Below, piece by piece: positions 11,783 through 24,247 of a stretch of 64,000 nt of DNA. Below the pieces are notes generated by a model. It was not told where the DNA came from and did not search any database. It saw only the letters and a program-made list of their open reading frames with translations. A program made the translations under genes and the position numbers. The DNA comes from Bryum argenteum (taxonomy: Eukaryota; Streptophyta; Bryopsida; Bryales; Bryaceae). Position 1 is the stretch's first letter. Each line of letters starts with the position of its first letter. The stretch is taken from NCBI GenBank assembly GCA_037043015.1, contig CM073330.1:12666512-12730511 (forward strand). The letters run 5' to 3'.

Positions 11783-14700
11783 ATGGAGTACGTAGGGTGG
11801 ATAGGCAAGCCATGGCCGGATCTTAACGAAGGGATTTTGTACTCCGACACTGTCAAACATCCTCCGGCTTCTCCAGGTACACGACCGCGCGCCTCTTACA
11901 TTGCTCGCTGGTCAAGACCGAACCTGAGCATTCATGAGCACGAACGCTCTTCAGATGAAAAGCGGAACGTTGTTGTTCTCAGGATTTTTCTGTTTTGCTT
12001 GATTTTGCTTCGCTTCGATTCCGTTTTTCTATGAAGCTTTTCTATGGAAGTGCATTTGAATTAGGATCGGATTGGCTAGCGGAGACGAGAGTTCTTTCCG
12101 TTTTCGCGTAACCTAATTCATTGAATGTTTCAGCAGAAGTGTGAGGGAATTTGCTTGTTCGCAGGTTTAGTTAGATGATGAGATTCAGTGTTTGTAACTG
12201 ATTTCTTACAGTCAGCTTCATCCAATTTAAATCATGCAATTCTAGAGTATTTTGTGCATTTTAATGAAGAGCATTGTTGTTCTTTCTGTTGCAGTCCCAA
12301 GCTTATTAGAGTATTACTCGTCGAGGTATAAGGAATCGGCATCACGAAAGGGGTACTACTCTACTCTTAGTCTTCATACACAGTAATTGCGGGGCAAAAT
12401 TTTGCATTTGAATGAATCTGCTCATAAAAAATGTCAGAAATGATACGAGCTGAATCATCTCCTGCATCTTCTCTTCTTCGTAGGTGTATTTTTATGCTCT
12501 GACTTCTGTCAAGTGAAAAGCCCTCTCTTACTTTCTTCAAACATGCTTTTGCAGATGGTTACAGCGAATACAGAATGGTCAGGTTGTGCTGACGTTGACC
12601 TTCCCTCACTTCGCCGTTGTGGTCTTTTAGTTCACTTATTTACGTAAGCTTTTCATTGCGTAAATGTACATGCAGATTCGTGTCGATGGAAACGTGACTA
12701 GAGATGCTGACTACTCTCTCAGGTTCCTCAATATTCGTTACCATTATGCTTGTGAGTTTCAAAAAGTCATGAAAACTGATCGTAGTGCAAGAATAAAGTT
12801 TGGGTGATGGTAAAGTACATGCTTAACCCTTAAGCGCCTAAGGCGACCCGAGGGGTCATGTTCCAACAGAATTTCCGCTGTAGCTCTCAATGTACTCGAC
12901 TTTTCACTTATATTTTGATGTCAAACTGGTTACCTTCCTGTGATGCATTCAAAAGGTGAAATTTTAGAATTCAATTTGTATGAGTGAATTTGTGCTTTGA
13001 AAGGATTGTGATAGGTAGGTTGGGTTGTACATAACCTTGTAGGAGGTTGCAAGCTCATCATTGATTGGATCATTCATGATGCCCAAGTTCAAAAAGTGCA
13101 CTATTCATGATGCCCAAGTCCAAAAGATGCTATGATCCAATTTTGATGCTATGATCCAATTTTGGGCTGCCCCAATCCGTATAGCTAGACTTTTAAGGTT
13201 AAAGATTGTAAGCCGCTTTTGAGTATGTGCGTGCTCATGTGTTTATTGTTGTGCTTGTAGGGGTGGAGCTACATTAGTGTACCACAGGCTTCCATGGCGG
13301 GAGCCCGATGTACCCTATCGTCTTGGTGTCCTTTATGAAGACGATCATCTGGTAAGTACTGTATGTGTGACGGTTCTAGTTCAACTTCATAGCGTTCTTT
13401 TTGTGCAGGTGAGTGGCTTTTCTACTAACGTAGGTCAGGTCATACAATGAGAAAGTATAACCTTGTGATGTATGTGTCCTTCTCAAGGTCACTCTACCTC
13501 GTTTCCAATAGCTTAGATGGTCGATATTTTACAGATCGCCGTCAACAAACCTTCAGGCTTGCAAGTCCTACCAGGAGGGCTTTTCCAGCAAAGGACTGTG
13601 TTGAAGCAGCTGGAATGGCACACTGCCGAGAAAGAGAAACATTCGCATGTCTGCGCGGCTGCGAATTCGTCTTCTGATGAGGCGAGGCTCTGGAAACCAG
13701 CTCCAGTCCACCGTCTCGGTCGAGGAACCTCAGGTTGATGATTAGCCACTTCAGAAAGCGTTGTTGTAACAGAAATGGAAGGCCAGCTTGAACGTTTGGT
13801 AGTGTAAAAAGGTTATTGTTTGAGACAGCTCACAATCAAATCATACACAGACATAATGTTCGATGGTTACCTGAATGTTCTTTGTGATTGTGGGAGGAAC
13901 CACCATTTTGATGGAAACTCGGAGTACGTCCTTTTCAGGAATTCAATGAGAAAATTGTAGCCACAACGCAGGTGAATGCAGCTTTCTTAGATTACTTACC
14001 TTATGAGTGTACTCAATTTGCAGGGCTCCTACTTTGCGCTAAGTCTCCAGCTGCTAAGTCACGTCTCGCAGCTGATTTAGCGGCAGGGACATCTGCGAGC
14101 ATCGGCAAGTGAGCCTCAACTCTCTTGGGTCTAATCTGTTAGATTGTTGACTGCACATGCTTCAACCAAGTGTACGTTGGTTTTTAGACATGTATTGCTT
14201 TTGGAACAGGGCTAGGAAGGGAGATATCGAAGTTGATCGAAGGATATCAAAGACTTATCGTGCTCTCGCAAGCGGGATTATTGTACAAGACGAGGTATAG
14301 TTTCACTCTTCTGCCTTGAACAATTTGCAAGTGCCATACTTACTTTGACTCTTAAATCTAAGAAAGTATCCATCTTTCGTTCCCTACACAGAGAGCTGTA
14401 TATGCTACACAGTATTAACGTTTGCGCGTTATGTGGACAGGTTGTAGCAGACATTCCAATAGGCAAAGTGAAATATGCAGGGGTTGCAGGCGGACTGTAT
14501 ATGGCATCAGAAAAAGGTGCGGTGCTGGATACCTTCCGTTCATTGTAGTTGCAAGGGCGAATGATTTGCAACTGCAAAGTACCAGCGTGTATATTCGCTC
14601 GCCTTGAAGTATTGCTCATACATCGATGTGTTTGATTGCAGGCGGAAAGCCGTCTCGAAGCAAAGTTACCGTACTGTGGCGAAATGTTAGAGAGAATCAA

Positions 14701-15544
14701 ACAGTAGTTGAGGTAATTTATCGAGCACGCTCTTCTCTGTAACCTAGTTACTGTCTTACAGAGGTTCTAAATCTATTAGCACGAATTCCAGGTGCAAATT
14801 TTTACTGGGAGGCCGCATCAAATACGAATACACCTAGCAGCATTGAATCACCCCCTAGTAGGTGAGCAACTGATTTCCAAACTATTAAGTGTTAATAGAG
14901 GTGGCCAGAGAATCATTTTCTCTATCATTATCATTAACCTGTTTATCTAACTGGCTTTGATTACCAACTTGCCTCTTTCACTCAAATTGAAGGAGATCCG
15001 CTCTACATATCTGGGGGAAGGCCACGGGACGATTTGAAAGCGAATTTGGAGAACACACCTTCGGGCCCAGCTGAGGATGGGTAAGGCTTACCCATTAAAC
15101 CATGCATAAGCGAGATGGGGTGTGTCAATTACCTCTGAAACGTTTTGAATGATATTTTATTCGTCTGTTCAAGGCTTTGTATGAAATAAAACATAACAAG
15201 CTCTTGTGTGCGGCAGTGGCTACCAGAGGCCGGAGTCGGTGCTGCCAGGAGACTGTGGCTATATATTGCACGCGTGGCGTCTTTCCTTCATTCACCCATC
15301 AACAAGCCAGGTACGATAAGCTTCACACTCTCTGGTTCATGAGGTTCATCCTTGCCTCAAGCAAGCTTTTGTCGAGGATGATGTCCAAATCCTCAGAGCT
15401 GCCATCATAGTATCTGAGAGACGCATCGTATGCAAGGACGGAAGAATCCTCAGTTGGGCGAATTCGTTCGTTTTGCAGGAGATAACTATTGTTGCACCTC
15501 CACCGCCAGAGCTTCAAATTCCTGATGAGCAAAAAGTTACATGA
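11783..15544 (+). CDS. RNA pseudouridine synthase, RluA/RluD family (plant RPS5-like)
   Basis: Predicted to convert uridine to pseudouridine in an RNA; substrate unknown. Fourteen coding exons: 11783-11876, 12295-12352, 12555-12582, 12676-12722, 13261-13351, 13535-13733, 14024-14108, 14210-14294, 14441-14516, 14642-14712, 14792-14861, 14993-15080, 15217-15310, 15479-15544. All introns are GT-AG and the joined frame is open for 383 residues. Exon 3 is a 28-bp microexon. Key motifs are IAVNKPSGLQVLPGG (residues 107-121), HRLGRGTSG (165-173), SKTYRAL, then GRPHQIRIHLA with HPLVGDPLY (about 284-303). In most of the family the HRLD aspartate is catalytic; here residue 168 is Gly. I recall the same Gly in plant RPS5 proteins but could not check. 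The first ATG gives MEYVGWIGKPWPDLNEG, the plant-family N-terminus. A decayed copy of exon 1 lies upstream. Confidence 0.95.
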
Positions 15545-18500
15545 TTTAGATAACTCCTAGTTCATTCTTTGATTTGGTTAACTCAATCTGGCCTGATTTA
15601 GGAATAGTGTATAGATGAGGTATTTTATTTTTTCATCATTGTGCACTATGAACAGCTTCACTTGATGAAGCAGATTTGGTCTTTTGATGAATGCAAACAC
15701 ATCTGTTGTACATACATATGCAAATTTTCACGTTGTGTTCGTTAATCAATGTATGTGCATAATACTTTCGTTTGCGAATTCTTGTACCTCGAAAGATATT
15801 AATCTGTACATCTCTACCAGTTCAAGAAGTTGACCCTCCCCAGAAGTAGTTGTTCAACGTAGATACACTCCAGATATATACTTAATATACTTAAGATATG
15901 TACCATTTCTCTACTGGTACTAGTATATACTTGTGTCCTCCAGACACACACAAAAAAAAAAAGTATTTAATTGAATCATGAGTAAGGTCCCCTCGTCCCA
16001 ATGGGTCAGATCTTTATTTGGTCCTCTTCAAAAACTACCCTCTATCCTCGATTCCCTCGTCTTGGTTCTCCATGCTTTTTCAGATTTATAGCATTTTCTT
16101 TGTTCCCTTCGTCTGGGTTCCCATTTTTTGAAGATTTATAGCATGTCCTCCGTTCCCTTATTCCCTTGTTCCGAGTTCCCCATTTTCTCCTTTGGTTACT
16201 TGTTCCCTACCTCCAAAGTCCCGTTCCCGGTTCCCATCCTTCATTCCCAGTTCCTAGTTACCTCTCGATATTCCCTTGATCTCCCGTTTACTCCTTCTTT
16301 GCCCTCGTTTTTATATTCCATATTCTGGACAAGCAAAAGAAAAAGAGTATTTGATAAATTTTTGAGTGAGGTCCCCTCGTCCCGACGGGTGAGTATTTAG
16401 TGCTCTTCGAAAACTACCTCATATCCCCAATTCCCTCGTTGTTCCCCTCGCTTTTTGAGATTAATAGCAATTCTCCATTTCCTTCTTCTCGGTCCCCGTG
16501 CTTTTTGAGATTTACAACATGTCCTCCATTTCCTCGTTCCTTCGTTCCCAGTTCCCCCTTCTTTATTCTGGTATCCCATTCTCTAATTTATTGTTAACCC
16601 CTAAACGACCAAGGGCCTCCGTTTAGGAGATTTGTGATTTTGAACAGCCTAAATGAAGATGTTAGAAGTAATATTTTTGCCTAAGATTTCTACTGGATGT
16701 TCCCTATACTACAAGGTGTATGTGGGAAAATTTGCAAAGTCAAACTCCGCCTCAGGAGTTTTAGAACAAATTTTTTAGTTTTTAGCCTTGTAGCGGATAG
16801 GAATAAACTTTTTATTTTTACCTTTTTTTCCAGATTTTTTTTTTTTGAAATCTTTTCTTGATTGATTTTGTGCTTAAGTTTCCAAGTGACCCAAGTTGAA
16901 ACTTTTACCAATCCTACAGGGGCACCCTTCAAAAATTACAAGAGCTAGATTCGAAGTTTTCTGTGATATTACAATTTTTTCTTTCAAAATTTGCCAAAAT
17001 TTGAGATTTTGGAATTTTTGGAATTACTTTTGTCTTGAAATTCACAAACTCAAGAAGGTATATCCCCTAAATCTCCTTGGTGTTTTTTGGGAGCTTGAAA
17101 CCTCAAAACTGCGATTCTCTACCTCTAAGCACTCGTAGGGGTGTGAACCAATTTCTTTTTCTTTTTTAAAACTTCCAACTGTAAGATCTTGTACCTAAAA
17201 ATATGCTTGATTATTGTTCAAAAATTTGACCATCGGATGTTTACCATTTGAGAGATTATAACATCCAAAGTTTGTCTCCCAAGTTTTTATGGGCATTGCG
17301 AAGATTGGTTTTGAAATTTTTGGAAGCTGCCCTTGTAAAATTGGTAAACTTTTTGACTTGAGTCACTTTGAGATTTGAGTAGTGATTTAGTAATGAACAT
17401 GTTTCAAAAAACAAATTTTAAAAAAGTTACTTTTTTAAGCTGCCCCATCTCTGCTCGCAACCCAAGGATCGTCCTAGAAGACTCAAAAATTGGAATCTAA
17501 CTTTGCAAATTTTACCTCATATACTTTGCAGTATAAGGAGGACCCAATAAAATTCTTAGGCAAATATATTACTCCTAACCCCTTCAACTAAGCTGCCCGG
17601 AATTGCAAAAACCCATTTCGGGCTTCAAGGAGAGTTAGGGGATATACTCACTGTTCATTTCCCCCCTAAACCATATACAATAAACATGGTGCATGTTTTA
17701 TCGAATCCTTGATTTCTACCTTCTTTTAGTAAATAAATTGCATGAAGGTTTAAAAAGCAGAATGAGTGTCTAAAATTTTGCATGGGCATGCTCAATTTAG
17801 TTATATACATGGAAAAAAATATATGAGCTAGATGTTTAAGGTAATAAGCATCACTTTTTCCTTTGCACAAAGTGGATTATGTTTGCTGAAAAAAAGATTG
17901 CGTCAACTTTGAATGTTATGATCTTACAAATGGCAAAGATCCAACGGGTAAAATTTCAGCCACTACTTCTAATAATAACCCGCAACCTCTAATAACTACC
18001 TGCAAACTCTCATTCTCATTTTTCATCCTTTGTTCCCAATTCTCACTCCCCCAACTCCACTTCTGAGTTTTCATCATTTGTAACCGGTTCCCATCATTTT
18101 TTTCTAGTTCAACTTATTGGTTCCTGGTTATGATGATTTGTTCCTTGTTTTCATCCTCTGTTCTTAGTTTCTATCCTTTGTTCCCGGTTCCTAGTTCGCC
18201 AACGATGTTCTGGCCCTTGAAGTCAAATTCACTCCTTCTTTGCTTCCATTGTCGTGTTCCGTATTCTTTTTCCTTTTACTCATTGGTATATTATTGAGAT
18301 CTAAAAAACTTTCAAATAACAGACAAATACCACTTGAAGAAATTATTCAAAATTTTTAAAACTCATCATGCTGTGTATACATGATCAAATGATAATGACC
18401 ATGACCATGCATGTATGGATTGCCAAGGACAGACAGTCAGACAAATCGGATTGTTTTATGTACAGAGATTCATCAAAAGAACCACATCGTTCACTCTACA

Positions 18501-18836
18501 AGGTAGCAGAAAGTTCCAAAGAGATTAAATTTGTGCCGTACAGTGGCAGGTTCAGAAGCAGCACTCATGTGAAACGATGCCAAGTTTTTCGGCTTACCAA
18601 CAACAGCATTCACAAGCGTGAGAGACTGATTGCTATCTACCTCAAATCGTCATCAATTGACTGTCAAAAGCTCTGTCTCTGCATCTGCAACTAATTGTCA
18701 GATGCACTCAAAACTGTGCTTTCTCATAAATTCTCACCTCAAGTGCCATGCCGTCAAGTCAACCAGAATGTATTTTATGATTTAACCTGACAATCCTGAA
18801 TGTGGGTTAACCGACCCCATTAATGAAGCAGCACTC
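15545..18836. other. Intergenic region with pyrimidine-rich degenerate repeats
   Basis: No gene recognised. Two blocks about 375 bp apart (15,987-16,200 and 16,368-16,580) share GTCCCCTCGTCCC, AAAACTACC and runs of GTTCCC/AGTTCC. A third, weaker block is at 18,010-18,200. From 16,600 to 17,900 there is AT-rich non-coding sequence. Frames within the pyrimidine blocks (for example 16128-16400) come from composition, not from genes. Confidence 0.5.
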
Positions 18837-18843
18837 TATATAA
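18837..18843 (+). promoter_or_regulatory. TATA box of the nsLTP gene
   Basis: TATATAA in the context CTCTATATAAG lies 92 bases before the start codon, so transcription would begin near 18,870 with a leader of about 60 bases. Confidence 0.75.
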
Positions 18844-18928
18844 GTTTCCGTCCTCGCTTATCACTTCAGAACAGTCATCTATCAATCGAAGAAGTGCTTC
18901 TTTCCAGTTTGCTTTGCAGTTTTCGACA

Positions 18929-19436
18929 ATGAAGCTTCAGGTGGTAGTAGCGATGTTTGTGGTGATGCTGGTGGCGGCAGACATGGCGTCGGCAGCCAAC
19001 TGCGACATCCTGCAGTTGCTGCCGTGCCAGGCGGCGGCGAAGAATGCGGCCGTGCAGCCGTCTCAACAGTGCTGCAACAACGTGAGGGCTATCGGGCAGG
19101 GTCAGGCGGGAGCTCAGTGTTTGTGTAACCTGCTCAGCAGCAATTTGGCCAAGCAGCAGGGCGTGGTGCCTCGTATCGCTCTTGGCATCCCACAGAAGTG
19201 CCGTCTCCCCGTCCCGAAGGGCTTCACCTGCCAAGGTACCCATCTCTCTCCTACTCCTCCTCATACACGCAGTGGAAGCTTAACCAAGAGAGCACCTCGT
19301 ACATGCAGTGGAAGCTCAAATTAGAGAGCACCTCGTGCATGCAGTCTGTGGAAGTTCAAATTGTTGAAGATCGTAAAGCTCATGATGGAGTGTATGGTTG
19401 TTTTGCGTTGCAGGAATCCGAGTCCCCGGAAGCTAA
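18929..19436 (+). CDS. Secreted non-specific lipid transfer protein (eight-cysteine)
   Basis: Small extracellular lipid carrier, thought to act at the cell wall or cuticle. Exon 1 is 18929-19235 and exon 2 is 19414-19436, giving 109 residues. Residues 1-22 form a signal peptide (MKLQVVVAMFVVMLVAADMA then SA), with cleavage probably just before NCDIL. The eight-cysteine motif is complete at Cys25, 33, 48, 49, 64, 66, 91 and 101, with spacing C-X7-C-X14-CC-X14-CXC-X24-C-X9-C. The intron lies just after the last cysteine and the second exon adds only GIRVPGS, a tail typical of this family. There is no GPI-anchor signal. A frame starting further upstream would use a non-ATG codon, so 18929 is the start. 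A TATA box lies 92 bases upstream. Cargo and tissue cannot be told from sequence. Confidence 0.95.
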
Positions 19437-20186
19437 ATACCAAGTGCTGTCTGAAGAATGTCCAGGAGCTGGTTGTGTATTAGCATATTCCTGGAATTAA
19501 TATCGTGATTTCACGAGTAATTATATTAAGCATGTTCTCTTGTCATCTTGAATATGATGGGCGTTTCGTCATCTTGATCGCATTCGTCGAGTCCAGTGGA
19601 AATGACGTCTCATCGTACATGCCTGCTCATGTGATCTCCTTCTCGATGATTGGCATGTACTGAAGAATGTTGAAATTAATGTATGTGTGAATGGTTTCTC
19701 AAAAAAGAAGTGTGAGTTATGGAATATACATATGTTACTCCAAGTATAGTATGATACTATGGTAATATTAAGGTAATATTTAACCCCCTTGCTAGTATAC
19801 TTGTTAACTTACCGTCGGTATAGTCACTTGATTAGAGAAATATAAATTCTTGACGAAATGACAAAAAATAACACATTAAAAGATCGTACCTTGACACCGA
19901 ATCTTATTGTCCATCTGTAAACAGAGATAGAGAAAATTTCCTCATGACACCATAAATAAATAAGCGAACATATTTTCACAAGATTGTTTTCATTACGAAA
20001 ACGCTTTCTTCAGTCACTTTTTCTCTGATGCCACCCTTTCTCCGAATGATCATCCTGATGAAATAATTGTTGGTACATACAACAAATTGTGACAGACGAA
20101 AAAACAACTTGTTGCATATGAAAGGTTATCAAGATGTTTCCGATCCAGACCTTTTTGTCCACCAGGTGTCAAATTTTGGGAGCCTT
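19437..20186. other. nsLTP 3'UTR and intergenic spacer
   Basis: Nothing recognisable beyond the likely 3' end of the nsLTP transcript. This is the last unique sequence before the repeat-rich half of the window. Confidence 0.5.
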
Positions 20187-20790
20187 AAACTGCTTGATTG
20201 TACCAAACACATTTGCAGAGATAGGAAGCTTTAGATCCAGAAGCTGGACTATCTTCTTTCAAATTAACGGCATGAAATCATGGCACTAGCGTTCTAGCCC
20301 TAGAGCAGTGCCGATGGTTGCACGATATGAGTTTTTTTCTTGAACCTAATGTGGAGAGCACCCGAGTTCTGAATTGGTAAAGAGGAAAACAAGCTCTTTG
20401 TATTGGGAAGGCAAATATGATGTGGGAGCCACTGCATTGCAAAATATGCCTTACCTCAATGTGTGTAACCATATAAGTAGGCCTTTACTTCTAGGAAGAA
20501 AATACAATCTGATCCATAATCTAAATCTGAATTTGGATTTGGCCCATTACTACAATTTGAGGGGTTTGCAACGCTTTCCTCTCAAACGTTGTCCATTTTA
20601 GCAACGTTTTGGAACTTGCTTAAGCAACATTCTTTAAAAAAAAATGTAATGTTATCAGATCATCCAACAACGTTATTTATAGTTTAGCTAAACATTGCTA
20701 ATTTTCATAAGAACCATTCTCAAATAAATTCCAAAACCTTGCTGGTAGACTTAAGCAACATTTTCACAAAAGCAATGTTTCCACAAAAGC
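20187..20790 (+). repeat. Left-edge block of the satellite array, copy 1
   Basis: This non-satellite stretch is repeated at about 60,815-61,430 with roughly 14 differences that I counted by eye in about 650 bp. It includes CCAGAAGCTGGACTAT, GGCACTAGCGTTCTAGCCC and AGGCCTTTACTTCTAGGAAG. It has no convincing gene; the 64-codon frame on the minus strand exists in both copies but has no family signal. In both places it passes directly into satellite sequence. Confidence 0.8.
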
Positions 20791-21234
20791 AAAGTTTGAA
20801 CAAAGAACAATTTGTTAATAATGTTGTTTATAAATATTTTTTGCCTTTTGACTATTCAGATTTACAAGGCAAGTATGATCGAAGCGCATGATAGTTGACA
20901 ATTCTTATATATCATTGCGTTTTGAAAACATCCAATGAAAATATTGCCTAATGATGAAACTTGAATTTCAATGAAGAACAATTTGTTTTTAGTGTTGTTT
21001 GTAACTAATTCTTGCCTCTTGGCGATTCAGATTTACAAGCCAAGTACAATCGATGCACATGATAATTGACAATTCTTATATATCATTGCGTTTTCATAAA
21101 ATACCAATATTAATATCGCCCATCCATAAAACTTGAATTTGAATGAAGAAGAATTTGTTATTGATATTGTTTGTAAATATTTTTTGCCTTGTCGATATTC
21201 AGATTTACAAACCAACTATGATCGAAGCGCATGA

Positions 21235-21490
21235 ACGTCAATTGCGTTAAAGTGGCATTATGCCATGTGCCATTTTGTAACACCAAATCTTATATATGCA
21301 CTCACATTTAATAGTGTATTCTGTAATATCACAATTTTCTTTATTATATCACTGCTTTATACACATTGTCACTCAATTTCCATAATATCACCTTAAAATT
21401 CTGTTATATCACATGGTTTTTGAACTGCAGTTCAGAAAGCTGAGGTGTCCCATTTCAGCGGCATAATGCTATTTTAACGGAATTGGGGAT
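21235..21490 (+). mobile_element. MITE, long form (256 bp), satellite copy 1
   Basis: Terminal inverted repeats are TCAATTGCGTTAAAGTGGC on the left and GCTATTTTAACGGAATTGGG on the right. The satellite sequence CATGA is present on both sides (21230-21234 and 21491-21495), which I read as a 5-bp target duplication. The element holds a GAACTGCAGTTC palindrome and no coding sequence. Confidence 0.85.
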
Positions 21491-22179
21491 CATGATAGTT
21501 GGGACTTCCTATATATCATAGCGTTTTAAAAACAATTAATGACAATATTGCCTTATCATGAAACTTGAATTAAAATGATGAACTATTTGATATTGGTATT
21601 GTTTGTAAATAATTTGCCTTTTGACTATTCAGATAAACAAGGCAACTATGATCGAAGTGCATGATAGTTGGGAATTCTTATATATCATTGCCTTTTGAGG
21701 AAAAACCAATGACGGTATCGCTTAATCATGAAACTTGAATTTGAATGAAGAATAATTTGATTTTAGTGTTGTTTGTAAATAATTTTTTGCCCTTTGGCTA
21801 TTCAAATTTAGATGGCAACTATGATCGAAGCGCATGATAGTTGGGAATTCCTATATATCATTGCGTTTTCAGAAATCCCATGCCACTTTCGCGTAATGAT
21901 GAAACTTGAATTTGAATGAAGAACAATTTGTTACTGGTGTTGTTTGTAAATATTTTTTGCCTTTTGGCTATATAGATTTACAAGACAACTATGATGGAAG
22001 TGAATGATGGTTGAGAATTCCTATATATCATTGCGTATTTGAGAAAAATCTATGACACTGTCCCCTATTCATTAAACTTGAATTTGAATGAAGAACAACT
22101 TGTTATTGGTGTTATTTGAAAATATTTTTTGCCTTGTCGATATTCAGATTTACAAACCAACTATGATCGAAGCGCATGA

Positions 22180-22435
22180 ACGTCAATTGCGTTAAAGTGG
22201 CATTATGCCATGTGCCATTTTGTAACACCAAATCTTATATATGCACTCACATTTAATAGTGTATTCTGTAATATCACAATTTTCTTTATTATATCACTGC
22301 TTTATACACATTGTCACTCAATTTCCATAATATCACCTTAAAATTCTGTTATATCACATGGTTTTTGAACTGCAGTTCAGAAAGCTGAGGTGTGCCATTT
22401 CAGCGGCATAATGCTATTTTAACGCAATTGGGGAT
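22180..22435 (+). mobile_element. MITE, long form, satellite copy 2
   Basis: Lies 945 bp after copy 1 and is nearly identical to it. It ends AACGCAATTGGGGAT, flanked by CATGA. Confidence 0.85.
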
Positions 22436-23124
22436 CATGATAGTTGGGACTTCCTATATATCATAGCGTTTTAAAAAGAATTAATGACAATATTGCCTTA
22501 TCATGAAACTTGAATTAAAATGATGAACTATTTGATATTGGTATTGTTTGTAAATAATTTGCCTTTTGACTATTCAGATAAACAAGGCAACTATGATCGA
22601 AGTGCATGATAGTTGGGAATTCTTATATATCATTGCCTTTTAAGGAAAAACCAATGACGGTATCGCTTAATCATGAAACTTGAATTTGAATGAAGAATAA
22701 TTTGATTTTAGTGTTGTTTGTAAATAATTTTTTGCCTTTTGGCTATTCAAATTTAGATGGCAACTATGATCGAAGCGCATGATAGTTGGGAATTCCTATA
22801 TATCATTGCGTTTTCAGAAAACCCATGCCACTTTCGCGTAATGATGAAACTTGAATTTGAATAAAGAACAATTTGTTACTGGTGTTGTTTGTAAATATTT
22901 TTTGCCTTTTGGCTATATAGATTTACAAGACAACTATGATCGAAGCGCATGATAGTTAGGTATTATTATATATCATTGCGTATTTGAGAAAAATCTATGA
23001 CACTGTCCCCTATTCATTAAACTTGAATTTGAATGAAGAACAACTTGTTATTGGTGTTATTTGTAAATATTTTTTGCCATTTGGTTATTTAAGTTAACAA
23101 GGCAACTATGATCGAAGCGCATGA

Positions 23125-23380
23125 ACGTCAATTGCGTTAAAATGACATTATGCCATGTGCCATTTTGTCACTCCAAATCTTATATATGCACTTTCATTTA
23201 ATAGTGTATTCTGTAGTATCACAATTTTCTTTATTATATCACTGCTTTATACACATTGTCACTCAATTTCCATAATATCACCTTAAAATTCTGTTATATC
23301 ACATGGTTTTTGAACTGCAATTCAGAAAGCTGAGGTGTGCCATTTCAGCGGCATAATGCTATTTTAACGCAATTGGGGAT
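23125..23380 (+). mobile_element. MITE, long form, satellite copy 3
   Basis: A further 945 bp on. It differs from copies 1 and 2 at a few sites, for example CTCCAAATC for CACCAAATC and GCACTTTCA for GCACTCACA. Confidence 0.85.
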
Positions 23381-24069
23381 CATGATAGTTGGGACTTCCT
23401 ATATATCATAGCGTTTTAAAAAAAATTAATGACAATATTGCCTTATCATGAAACTTGAATTAAAATGATGAACTATTTGTTATTGGTATTGTTTATAAAT
23501 AATCTGCCTTTTAACTATTCAGATAAACAAGGCAACTATGATCGAAGTGCATGATAGTTGGGAATTCTTATATATCATTGCCTTTTGAGAAAAAACCAAT
23601 GACGGTATCGCTTAATCATGAAACTTGAATTTGAATGAAGAGCAATTTGATTTTAGTGTTGTTTGTAAATAATTTTTTGCCCTTTGGCTATTCAAATTTA
23701 GATGGCAACTATGATCGAAGCGCATGATAGTTGGAAATTCCTATATATCATTGCGTTTTCAGAAATCCCATGCCACTTTCGCGTAATGATGAAACTTGAA
23801 TTTGAATGAAGAACAATTTGTTACTGGTGTTGTTTGTAAATATTTTTTGCTTTTTGGCTATATAGATTTACAAGACAACTATAATCGAAGCGCATGATAG
23901 TTAGGTATTATTATATATCATTGCGTATTTGAGAAAAATCTATGACACTGTCGCCTATTCATGAAACTTGAATTTGAATGAAGAACAACTTGTTATTGGT
24001 GTTATTTGAAAATATTTTTTGCCTTGTGGATATTCAGATTTACAAACCAACTACGATCGAAACGCATGA

Positions 24070-24247
24070 ACCAAATTCCGTTTAAATGCTACTATGCCAT
24101 TTGCCATTCTGTCACACCAGATCTTACATATGCACTCAGATTTAATGGTGTATTCTGTAATATTACGATTTTTTTGATAATTGATAGTTCAGAAAGCTGA
24201 GGTGTGCCATTTCAGCGGCATAATGCCGTTTTAATGGAATTGGGAAT
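24070..24247 (+). mobile_element. MITE, short form (178 bp), satellite copy 4
   Basis: Same ends (CCAAATTCCGTTTAAATGC and GTTTTAATGGAATTGGGAAT) and same CATGA flanks as the long form, but about 78 bp of the middle is missing. This form occurs in the last unit before each interruption of the array. Confidence 0.8.
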
